64,000 nt of DNA from Chitinophagaceae bacterium (lineage in GTDB: Bacteria; Bacteroidota; Bacteroidia; Chitinophagales; Chitinophagaceae): assembly GCA_027486835.1 (NCBI GenBank), contig JAIXOJ010000005.1:41604-105603 (forward strand). Reading direction: 5' to 3'. This document shows positions 56,598 through 64,000 of this stretch, piece after piece. Numbering within the stretch: position 1 is the stretch's first letter; each line of letters opens with the position of its first letter. The position numbers and the translations under genes are program-made. A model generated the notes under the pieces. It was not told where the DNA came from. It worked only from the letters and a program-made list of their open reading frames with translations, and made no database searches.

Positions 56598-57668
56598 TTA
56601 ATTTTTATCCATTTCTTGAAAAATCTTTCGTTTTCTTAGAACAATGTCCACCCTCCTATCTTTAGCCCTTAACAAGCTTTCTTCTTCAATTCCTCGAATA
56701 TTAGAATTTGTACCCAAAACCCGTTGTTTGCCCATGGCTTTAATTCTAACCTTTACATGTGTTAGTCCTTTCTTCTCTAAATAATGTTTACACGCTTCTG
56801 ACCTTAGTCTACTAAGTTCTTTATTATACCTCACCGAACCCTTTGCATCCGCATATCCATTTAATTCAAGAATCATTTCTGGATTATTATCACCAATTGA
56901 TTTAATTGTATTGATTACATTATCAAGGGTCGTTTTAGTTTCGTTACTGAGACTATGCTTATTGAAGTCAAAGAAAACTTTTCCCATTTCTTGAGTAGAA
57001 TAGGCCATTTCTAATTTTTTAGAACTATTTTCTTTACCCTCCTTACTTAGACAAACATTAAAACTATAAGCTACATTATCTGTAATCTTAACCGCGTCGC
57101 CAATTGAAACAGACTTGTCTGCATAACCCTTTTTCATGATAGTCATTCCTGCAATTGAATCATCTGCAACGTCTGCGTAAAACTTACCGTTAATATCAGT
57201 TGGTACGATTAAGAATTTATCAGCATTCAAAGCACTATTAATGGAAACATATGCATGCTCAATAATGGTGCTTTTGCCACAATCTTTTACCTGGCCTTCC
57301 ACATGAAGGCCATATTTGTACGTTCCATTTTTTACTAAATAATACCTAATTAAACAACAATTCTCGTCTTTAGAACTATCAACACTAACATTCGTATTTT
57401 TAGTGTTGAGAGAAATGTTTTTGAGTGAAGCAATATTGTTTTTTTTCTCACTTATATCCTCTCCTATTTTTTTGATGCTCGTTTTCTTTTTAATAGTTGG
57501 TCTAATTGTTTCTACAGCTCTCTCCGTACTGATATTGCTAAAGGTTGACTTCTTGAAAATAGCCGAAGCCAATTCAGCATTGTTAAACGAACCTAGCGCA
57601 ACAATTTGTTGAGCAGGGCAAACCATACAAATGAAAAATACAATGAATAAAAGCAACAAACTTTTCAT
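56598..57668 (-). CDS. OmpA-family peptidoglycan-associated outer-membrane protein
   Basis: The start at 57668 (MKSLLLLFIVFFICMVCPAQ) gives a standard signal peptide and a 356-residue protein; the upstream ATG at 57752 adds 28 residues without a signal. A central Ig/carboxypeptidase-regulatory-like domain (KDCGKSTIIEHAYVSI to MTIMKKGYADKS, about 125-205) precedes a C-terminal OmpA domain. That domain has KVFFDFNKHSLSNETK, ELNGYADAKGSVRYNKELSR and RRVDIVLRKRK, binding meso-diaminopimelate of peptidoglycan. It probably anchors the outer membrane to the cell wall or relates to gliding/T9SS envelope structure. No beta-barrel is evident. Confidence 0.87.
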   Translation of the reverse strand: MKSLLLLFIVFFICMVCPAQQIVALGSFNNAELASAIFKKSTFSNISTERAVETIRPTIKKKTSIKKIGEDISEKKNNIASLKNISLNTKNTNVSVDSSKDENCCLIRYYLVKNGTYKYGLHVEGQVKDCGKSTIIEHAYVSINSALNADKFLIVPTDINGKFYADVADDSIAGMTIMKKGYADKSVSIGDAVKITDNVAYSFNVCLSKEGKENSSKKLEMAYSTQEMGKVFFDFNKHSLSNETKTTLDNVINTIKSIGDNNPEMILELNGYADAKGSVRYNKELSRLRSEACKHYLEKKGLTHVKVRIKAMGKQRVLGTNSNIRGIEEESLLRAKDRRVDIVLRKRKIFQEMDKN

Positions 57669-57832
57669 TTCACAATCATTAAAAGTTAAAAACCAGGGTT
57701 TAGTTTTGGTTGATTTTATTAGGCTAAATGATTCTAAAAAGATTGTACTCAATCATGAATTCCTTCCTTAAACAGAGGTTTATCCACATTAAGCATAGTG
57801 AAGGGCGGCAATTGTTAATCGTTCTATTGTGT

Positions 57833-58002
57833 CAATTATACACAGAGTCAGGCAGCAATTATACACATAATTTCCATTAAAGTGAATAACTCTGTTTTAA
57901 AAACGAAAATTTTTCCTAAAAATTATGCCTTTAGACGTGTAATCGTCGTTTTTTGTAACCAAGTAGTTCATCCAAACTAAATTTCAAATTGCTCCAAACT
58001 AA
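57833..58002. promoter_or_regulatory. Two direct-repeat pairs upstream of the OmpA gene
   Basis: CAATTATACACA occurs at 57833 and 57856 (23 bp apart), and TCCAAACTAAA at 57971 and 57992 (21 bp apart). Both pairs are about two helical turns apart and lie 165-335 bp upstream of the OmpA start. They may be binding sites. The rest of the 57669-58370 gap is A/T-rich with no supported gene. Confidence 0.35.
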
Positions 58003-58170
58003 AGTTATCCACAGAAAACTCAATAATATTTTTTTGAACCTGTTTAATACAAATGCTTTGAAAAAGTCCTTTTCTTTGGAGAAAAATGTTAAAATCTTAA
58101 CTACATTTTGCAATATTCTTTTTTCTCTTCGCCTATGTTCATTTGGGTAAACTTGTAGCTACCAAATAAA

Positions 58171-58201
58171 AAAGAGCCTTCGAATGCAACGAAGACTCTT
58201 T
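58171..58201 (-). terminator. Rho-independent terminator after the TonB-dependent receptor gene
   Basis: On the minus strand AAAGAGTCTTCG pairs over 12 bp (one U-G wobble) with CGAAGGCTCTTT across a TTGCATT loop, followed by TTTATTT. It lies about 170 bp after the stop codon at 58371. Confidence 0.8.
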
Positions 58202-58370
58202 AAAAAATTGATTCACAAATAAAACGAGATTTAGGCTTTAATCATTTAGCTCCATTTAAAAACAATTATGTAAATACTAGACCAACGTCCTAATAATTGG
58301 ATACTTCCATTCATTTAATAACACTTTTCTGGTCACTGGATATCGGCAATTACATTCAACCTATGTGTAC

Positions 58371-61085
58371 CTAAAAATAAATCTTTGCAGAAAGCATCCA
58401 AGTTCTCCCGAATCCTGGATAGGCTGGACTTCTTTTCCCAGAACCGTTATCGCCTATTACAAAGTCTGTTTTATCTGTATTATCATACAATACATTTCTT
58501 GTTGCTTCAGCTAGGTAACGTTTATTTAAAACATTATCCATGTTGAACCGAAGTGTAATTCTTTTTTCCTCCACTTTAAAAGTATAACTGATGGATGCAT
58601 CTAATAGACTATATGCCGGCAATTTCCACGCCTGCTTGCCACTATTATTTGAACTTGTGAGGGTATCAATCGCAAAATTTGCATAGAGGTTAGTGTAATA
58701 ATGATAGGTAGCATGCAATCTAAACCCTTTGAAAATTTGATAATTCGCACCTAGAGCCGCAGTGGTTTGTGCGGCATTGCCCACTTTTACATTCTTCGTG
58801 TATAAATTGATTGTCCTTTGAAAATTATTATTCTCATCATAAACAGCACTGTTTACATCATTTTTCCATCTCCAATCTCCGATAGAACCCATCCCTGTTA
58901 TTTCTAATCGCCTTAATGGCCGATAACTAACTTCTAGTTCTGCCCCTTTGTGATCCGCATTTAAACCAGTTATATTGGCTTTGTATGCCATACCGTCATT
59001 AGAACGAGAAGTAACTAGTAAATTTTTATCCTTCCATTCGGTATGGTACAAGTTTACTGTAACATTGAATTGCCTGGTCCTAAAGTTGTATCCTACTTCT
59101 TGCCCAAAAATCTTTTCGTTAGTGATTCCTCTTGTTTCTTTATTGGTATTATTGGGAAATACACTGGTAAAAAAGGGGGCTTTTTCAAAATATCCAATAT
59201 TGCCAAAAACAAAATGATTTTCATTTAATTGGTAGCTAGCACCCCCTTTTGCAATATATCCATTGAAATAAACAGTTCTTGAAGTTCTTAATGGGTCGGA
59301 CGGTAAATAATTAAAGAAATCAGTCCTTTGGTAGGAAATAGTAGAAAATGCTACAGAGCCAAAAGCCGATAATTTTTTCCAATCAATTGTACCTGAAAGA
59401 TACCCACCATATTGTTTTACCAATCCGATGTAATCGTAAGATATACGTGTTTTATTGTCTCCAGCAGCTATATATTTTGCCTTATTGTTAACGTCGGTCG
59501 TGTCAAAATATGCTGCTGCACCCAATGCATCTTCCATTCTAGTATAATGCGATCCTTTGTAATACCGCAAATCAATACCAGCATCTATGGTATAGTGTTT
59601 GGTAACTTTCGCTGCAATGTTGATAATTCCCCCATACCAATTGTGATCATTCATTGAGGCGGTTCGTATAATACCATTATTAATACTTACTACATATTTT
59701 CCTTGGTAATCTCCATTGGCTTTCCAAGGTGTATTAGCCGTAGAAGCAGCAAAACCCGAAACCACCAGTCCCGTATTCCATTTTTCAATGTCATCCACCC
59801 TTATTAATCCGTTATCATCTTTTAAGTCACTTGAAAATCCAGAAACCCCGTTTATTCTTCCTAGAGGACTAGTTCCTCCCCCACGTCCAATTGAACCATA
59901 AACTACAGTACTGATACTAATCTTATCATTCAATTTGAAATAATAGTTTAAGTTGGCAACTGGCTTGTGGTAAAAGTTTTTGCTAAAACTAAATTCATCA
60001 CCTCTATACATTCCCCACGAGTTGTTGTATTGGTCGCCGTACGATTTTACCGTAGGGTCGTTAGGATTGCCATAATAGGTTTGATAAGATAATCCCGCAC
60101 TACGTTGATTGTGCCATTGTGGTGCTCCCGTAGCGGTAATTGTCAGCGTATGTTTTTTGTTTATTTCCCATGCTGCGGTTAAAAAATAATTATACGATTC
60201 TGATGCCGTTCCAGCTACATACCCTCCACTGCTAGTTCGAGAAGCAAGCAGGGAAAGTGCTAAACCATGCTTTTTTCTTCCAGTACTGAATCCTATTTGG
60301 TGACGAAGAAATCCATTATTTCCAATAGTGGAAGAAAAAGTAGTAGCTGCTTTCATTTCAGTTGCTTTTGTAACTATATTGATATTTCCTCCAATGGCTG
60401 CAATAGATAATTTAGTCGCACCAAGCCCACGTTGCACTTGAACTGAGGAAGCTATTTCGGACAATCCTGACCAGTTGCTCCAAAAAACTCTTCCGTTTTC
60501 CATATCATTTACTGGCACACCATTTACCATTACAGCAATATTTTCCTGACTAAATCCACGAATGTTTATCCGAGCGTCGCCTGCACCCCCCCCGCTCTTT
60601 GTAGCATAAACCGAAGGTGTTGATAACAACATTTCTGGAAATTCCCGATTGGCACTTAGTGCTTCAATTTGCAAGGCTTTAAGGGTGCTCACTGCTATTG
60701 GAGTTTTCCTGTCGATGGCCACATTATTAGTAATAATGACTTCCTTTAATGTTGTTTCACTAGAAATCAATTCAATAATTTCTTCCTTTTCTGATGCATC
60801 TACAGAAACTGGCAAATAACCAATGGCACTAATTTCCAAAATTGCTTTCGGTTCTGCTTTAATCCTGTAGGTGCCATTGGAGCCAGAAATAGCCATTATT
60901 TTCTTTCCTTTTATGGCAATGGTTGCTCCAGCTATTGATTCTTTTGTACTTGCATCGACAATTTTTCCTTTAACAATTCCCTGCGTTTGAGCCTTTATAC
61001 TGTTTGTAAATAACAAAAACGCCAAAATGCTAGTGCTAATAACACTTAAAAAAGACCATCTGGTCGTTAACTTTCTTGTTTCCAT
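58371..61085 (-). CDS. TonB-dependent receptor with carboxypeptidase-like N-terminal domain
   Basis: From the ATG at 61085 (METRKLTTRWSF) the protein is 904 residues. It has a signal peptide ending SIKAQ, a CarboxypepD_reg-like domain (GIVKGKIVDASTKESIAG, about 30-110), a plug domain (LLSTPSVYATKSGGGAGDAR, INIRGFSQENIAVMVNGVPV) and a 22-strand-type barrel ending AKIYF. It lacks the SusC-specific signature and has no SusD neighbour, so it is more likely a receptor for iron chelates, vitamins or another small substrate. ATGs at 61091 and 61124 are alternative starts. It stands alone with its own terminator. Confidence 0.92.
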   Translation of the reverse strand: METRKLTTRWSFLSVISTSILAFLLFTNSIKAQTQGIVKGKIVDASTKESIAGATIAIKGKKIMAISGSNGTYRIKAEPKAILEISAIGYLPVSVDASEKEEIIELISSETTLKEVIITNNVAIDRKTPIAVSTLKALQIEALSANREFPEMLLSTPSVYATKSGGGAGDARINIRGFSQENIAVMVNGVPVNDMENGRVFWSNWSGLSEIASSVQVQRGLGATKLSIAAIGGNINIVTKATEMKAATTFSSTIGNNGFLRHQIGFSTGRKKHGLALSLLASRTSSGGYVAGTASESYNYFLTAAWEINKKHTLTITATGAPQWHNQRSAGLSYQTYYGNPNDPTVKSYGDQYNNSWGMYRGDEFSFSKNFYHKPVANLNYYFKLNDKISISTVVYGSIGRGGGTSPLGRINGVSGFSSDLKDDNGLIRVDDIEKWNTGLVVSGFAASTANTPWKANGDYQGKYVVSINNGIIRTASMNDHNWYGGIINIAAKVTKHYTIDAGIDLRYYKGSHYTRMEDALGAAAYFDTTDVNNKAKYIAAGDNKTRISYDYIGLVKQYGGYLSGTIDWKKLSAFGSVAFSTISYQRTDFFNYLPSDPLRTSRTVYFNGYIAKGGASYQLNENHFVFGNIGYFEKAPFFTSVFPNNTNKETRGITNEKIFGQEVGYNFRTRQFNVTVNLYHTEWKDKNLLVTSRSNDGMAYKANITGLNADHKGAELEVSYRPLRRLEITGMGSIGDWRWKNDVNSAVYDENNNFQRTINLYTKNVKVGNAAQTTAALGANYQIFKGFRLHATYHYYTNLYANFAIDTLTSSNNSGKQAWKLPAYSLLDASISYTFKVEEKRITLRFNMDNVLNKRYLAEATRNVLYDNTDKTDFVIGDNGSGKRSPAYPGFGRTWMLSAKIYF

Positions 61086-61382
61086 AATCATTGTGAACAA
61101 TTTACTTGGGTTACATAATTTCATTTAAAAAAAGTAATGCGAAAATAATAAAACACCATATTGAATTATAATCTTCAATGTTATCAAATCGTTATCAATT
61201 GGAGGTTGATATACACGATGTCCTTTATTCTCCAAAAACCTCTATATAGATTATTGAACGTGGTTTCATAAATCCACAACCGTAAGTTGTCAACGCTTTT
61301 TTAGCCTTGGTTTTAAGTGTCTTAAACAACAGCTCGTAAAAAACAGAATTGAATTCAGGGCCAACCATTTACCTTCCACACC

Positions 61383-62798
61383 ATGCTTATACAAAAAATG
61401 TTCAATTATATTTCGCTTTTGTTGGTTGCCTTGCTTGTCCAAATCCATGTAACTGCACAAACTAACGGGGAGAAATTAGCAGCAGCAATAAGCAATCTCC
61501 AAAAAGATTCTTTACTTCAACATGCCACTATAAGCCTATATGTTGTTAACACTGCAACCAACCAAGTGCTGTATGACCTTAATAGTCAGGTGGGCGTTGT
61601 ACCAGCTAGTTGTCAAAAAATACTCACCAGCATTGCCGCTTTTGACATCTTAGGAAAAGATTTTCGGTACAAAACAACCATTGGGTACAATGGCACGATT
61701 AAAAAAAATACACTAAAAGGTGATTTGATTATTAAAGGGTACGGCGACCCAACCCTGGGTAGTTGGCGGTATGCCCATACTTCCGATACATCCGTTTGGA
61801 ATGGATTCTACCAAGTATTGAAACAAATGGGCATAAAAAAAATCAAGGGAAACATACAGGTGGATCAATCGTATTTTTCCAAACAGCCAGTACCCAATGG
61901 TTGGCCTTGGGAGGATATTGGCAATTATTATGGTGCAGGAAGTTGGTCTGTAAATTGGCACGAAAACCAATATGATTTAAGCTTACTACCTAGCAAAACA
62001 CTACAGGATTCCGCCACGTTGCTTGCCACAGAACCGCCGCTCCCAGGCATACAATTTAGCAATCTAACTACCACTACTGCGGAAACTATCCCAACAAATC
62101 TCAACCTGTTTTCAGCCCCTTATTCACATAATATTATAGTAGATGGCACTATTGCACAAGGGGATAAACCCGTTAAAACGTCCGGCGCAATGCCTGATCC
62201 TTCCCCTTGTTTATTGCAGTCACTCCTGCATTTTCTACAAGACAGCGGCATTATACTAGATTCAAAATACTTACCAACCTCAGTAAATGCTCCTGACAGT
62301 ACTGCGGCTATTTGGTACGTTCATCAATCTCCCACTTTGGATAGCATTAATTATTGGTATTTGCGAAAAAGTGTCAACTTATATGGAGAAGCATTATTAA
62401 AAACAATTGCAAAAGCAAAAGGCTATGAGGGTAGAACAGACCAAGGCTTGATGGCTCTAAAACAATTCTGGATTCAACGGGGCATTTCCTCCTCTGCGTT
62501 GCGTTTGCTTGATGGTAGCGGCCTATCGCCCCAAAACAGGACTACTACCCATGCCTTAGTTCATGCCTTATTGTATGCACGCCAACAAACATGGTTTCCC
62601 TCTTTTTACGATGCCTTACCGTTGTACAATGGAATGAAATTAAAAAGTGGCACCATCAGCGGTTTCAAGGGTTTTACTGGTTATCACACCGATAAATCGG
62701 GAAATACCTATGCGATTGCTTTTATCATCAATAATTTTCAGGGTAGTGCTACGCAAATGGTAAAAAAAATGTACTTAGTACTAGATACGTTGCTTTAA
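61383..62798 (+). CDS. dacB: D-alanyl-D-alanine carboxypeptidase/endopeptidase (PBP4, peptidase S13)
   Basis: This 471-residue exported protein has a signal peptide ending VTAQ and the three penicillin-binding motifs: SCQK with nucleophile Ser76, SVN at Ser330 and KSG at 421-423. The DQSYFSKQPVPNGWPWEDIG segment and the long insertion between the first two motifs are typical of peptidase S13 (DacB/PBP4). It trims or cleaves D-Ala cross-links in peptidoglycan in the periplasm. It is divergent from the TonB-dependent receptor gene (297-bp gap, nothing else seen) and convergent with the nuclease gene downstream. Confidence 0.93.
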   Translation: MLIQKMFNYISLLLVALLVQIHVTAQTNGEKLAAAISNLQKDSLLQHATISLYVVNTATNQVLYDLNSQVGVVPASCQKILTSIAAFDILGKDFRYKTTIGYNGTIKKNTLKGDLIIKGYGDPTLGSWRYAHTSDTSVWNGFYQVLKQMGIKKIKGNIQVDQSYFSKQPVPNGWPWEDIGNYYGAGSWSVNWHENQYDLSLLPSKTLQDSATLLATEPPLPGIQFSNLTTTTAETIPTNLNLFSAPYSHNIIVDGTIAQGDKPVKTSGAMPDPSPCLLQSLLHFLQDSGIILDSKYLPTSVNAPDSTAAIWYVHQSPTLDSINYWYLRKSVNLYGEALLKTIAKAKGYEGRTDQGLMALKQFWIQRGISSSALRLLDGSGLSPQNRTTTHALVHALLYARQQTWFPSFYDALPLYNGMKLKSGTISGFKGFTGYHTDKSGNTYAIAFIINNFQGSATQMVKKMYLVLDTLL

Positions 62799-62877
62799 AT
62801 GCAGCCGTAATGTTTTGGTAATCTTATGTTATGCTTATGATAATCGGTAATGTTATGGGATTAAAAGAAAGCCTTTC

Positions 62878-63696
62878 TTAACTTATTTCTGCACGTAATT
62901 GATTAATTTGTTCAATTGATAAGTCGGTCATTTTAGAAATAATTTCATTAGTAAAACCGCCTAAAATCATTTTTTTAGCAACAATACCTTTCTCTTCAGC
63001 TTTACCAGCATTTCTTTCCTTAACCATAGCAACTTTTCCTTCTTCTTTATTTTTAGAAAGCTCCCTTTCTTCAGGTGTGAGGTTTTCGAAACTAATTAAT
63101 TCCATAGCCTTTTTAATTCCCTCGTTTTGCAAGTTTAATACTGGGCGTTCTGGGCTGTAAATAGACTGGTATATTAGGTCTAACCAATCCCTTATTTGCT
63201 TTGGTGTATCAAGGCTCGGATGGTTGGGATTAAGACAAACGAATTGATGACCATATAATTCCCTTATTTCTCCCAACAGGGTCTGTGGATTTAATTTCAA
63301 CAACAACACTTCATCCAGTATTGGTTTTCCGTTTTTCTCACTGATTTTATAAGGGGCTGTCAACACCACAATCACATACACGGTTCTATCTATCAAATAC
63401 CCTTTACCGCCTCTTTGTTGTTCTGCTATAAGCATCAAGAAATAATGCAAAAACCGGTCGAAATGATGGTCGTATTCCACTCTTTGGATTTCAATGCATA
63501 TTCGCTTATCGGTAGATTCTGCAAAAATGTCCAGCTTAAAATCTACATTACCTACTTTGGGTTCAAACCGCTTTTCTGTTTCGATCAAGTCTATTTCTAC
63601 CTCAATACCCAAAATATCCCGCACAAACGCTTTAAAAACAGTTTTGTCGGTAAAGGCTTTCTTAAAGATGACTTCGTTGTCTAAATTTCCTAGCAT
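62878..63696 (-). CDS. PD-(D/E)XK nuclease-family transposase-like protein (Rpn/PDDEXK_2)
   Basis: From the ATG at 63696 (MLGNLDNEVIFKKAFTDK) the protein is 272 residues; the ATG at 63726 would add ten. The N-terminal part matches PDDEXK_2/Rpn proteins. It has DNEVIFKKAFTDKTVFKAFV, then the catalytic core VDFKLDIFAE (Asp) and RICIEIQRVEYDHHFDRFLHY (E-x-Q form), then RTVYVIVVLTA. The C-terminus is a charged helical tail (TPEERELSKNKEEGKVAMV) ending in a helix-turn-like segment. Such proteins promote RecA-independent recombination and are often multi-copy. No terminal inverted repeats or target duplication are visible, so it is not called an intact insertion sequence. Confidence 0.85.
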   Translation of the reverse strand: MLGNLDNEVIFKKAFTDKTVFKAFVRDILGIEVEIDLIETEKRFEPKVGNVDFKLDIFAESTDKRICIEIQRVEYDHHFDRFLHYFLMLIAEQQRGGKGYLIDRTVYVIVVLTAPYKISEKNGKPILDEVLLLKLNPQTLLGEIRELYGHQFVCLNPNHPSLDTPKQIRDWLDLIYQSIYSPERPVLNLQNEGIKKAMELISFENLTPEERELSKNKEEGKVAMVKERNAGKAEEKGIVAKKMILGGFTNEIISKMTDLSIEQINQLRAEIS

Positions 63697-63889
63697 AGAG
63701 CGATAACGATTAACATGATACCGCAAATATAATTACCCAAATATTGTCATGTTATTTTGAGCTTTTAGTGAGTACTTACCCGCATTATATCCAGTTTTTA
63801 AAAATTGGGCAAGAATATGTAGCATATCGACAATAGATAAGCTCACTTCCGTCTCTCAAACTGATGTTTTCATCCATTATAGCAGAAGA

Positions 63890-64000
63890 TTTAGCAAAAA
63901 ATACGCTTGATTTACCAGAAATACGGGTGATTTACCAGAAATACGAGTGGTTTACCAAAAACACGGGTGATTTTACCAGAAATACGAGTGGTTTACCAAA
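63890..64000. repeat. 20-bp tandem repeat continuing past the right edge
   Basis: The unit TTTACCAGAAATACGGGTGA recurs about every 20-21 bp, with alternating variants ending AGTGG and containing CAAAAACACG. At least five full copies are present and a sixth is cut by the window end. The alternation of the two variants suggests a 40-41-bp higher-order unit. No gene is seen in 63727-64000. Confidence 0.8.

Noticed and set aside
57931..58113. 60-residue minus-strand open frame upstream of the OmpA gene
   Set aside because: Overlaps the direct repeats in A/T-rich DNA and shows no recognisable features.
62878..63696. Complete insertion sequence around the PD-(D/E)XK nuclease gene
   Set aside because: No terminal inverted repeats or target-site duplication are visible on either side; these proteins usually occur as solitary genes.

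Overview
The window is from a member of the Bacteroidota, most likely a Chitinophagaceae-type environmental bacterium. This rests on a SusC/SusD pair, a hybrid two-component regulator, type IX secretion (T9SS) C-terminal sorting domains, TAnnTTTG-type promoter elements, a DUF2132/VF530 protein and a low G+C content. No database search was possible. Family calls come from motifs and domain order read by eye.

The left two thirds (about 3.5-50 kb) is one large polysaccharide utilisation locus (PUL), nearly all on the minus strand. Reading in the direction of transcription, a first unit (42.7 to 26.2 kb) encodes SusC, SusD, a DUF5017-like surface lipoprotein, a GH88 unsaturated glucuronyl hydrolase and a 3001-residue repeat-rich T9SS protein, and ends at a strong hairpin terminator. 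A second unit (25.2 to 3.6 kb) encodes a sialate-O-acetylesterase-like esterase, a chondroitin-ABC-type PL8 lyase with a T9SS tail, an AC-type PL8 lyase, a NagB/PIG-L fusion, a heparinase II/III-like lyase, GH29 and GH95 fucosidases, a beta-helix protein (possible lyase), a GH3 enzyme and an alginate-lyase-superfamily protein. A GH39 enzyme runs off the left edge. Together these suggest outside-in breakdown of an O-acetylated, fucose-decorated, uronic-acid- and amino-sugar-containing polysaccharide. Lyases make unsaturated oligosaccharides, SusCD imports them, GH88 and the exo-enzymes trim them, and NagB feeds glucosamine-6-phosphate into glycolysis. No sulfatase is visible, so a classical sulfated glycosaminoglycan is not the obvious substrate. 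The hybrid two-component regulator (45.9-50.0 kb, plus strand) is the likely sensor.

Between that regulator and susC sits an unrelated three-gene plus-strand cassette (43.1-45.6 kb): a HTH/coiled-coil regulator with a six-site TGTAGCAA operator array, an AAA_21/OLD-like ATPase, and a translationally coupled TOPRIM-like protein. It resembles split ATPase/TOPRIM anti-phage modules and is the best candidate here for an undescribed system.

The right third (50-64 kb) is mainly ordinary chromosome: a small membrane protein, a VF530 protein, a methionine-type aminotransferase, an RsmB-like rRNA methyltransferase, an acyl-ACP desaturase, a large helical hypothetical protein, an OmpA-family protein, a TonB-dependent receptor, a DacB-type D,D-peptidase and a PD-(D/E)XK transposase-like nuclease. 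Non-coding stretches hold three unrelated minisatellites (41-bp, 42-bp and 20-bp periods), a family of long palindromes with compensatory changes, and a G-rich repeat cluster. I found no tRNA, rRNA or CRISPR array.
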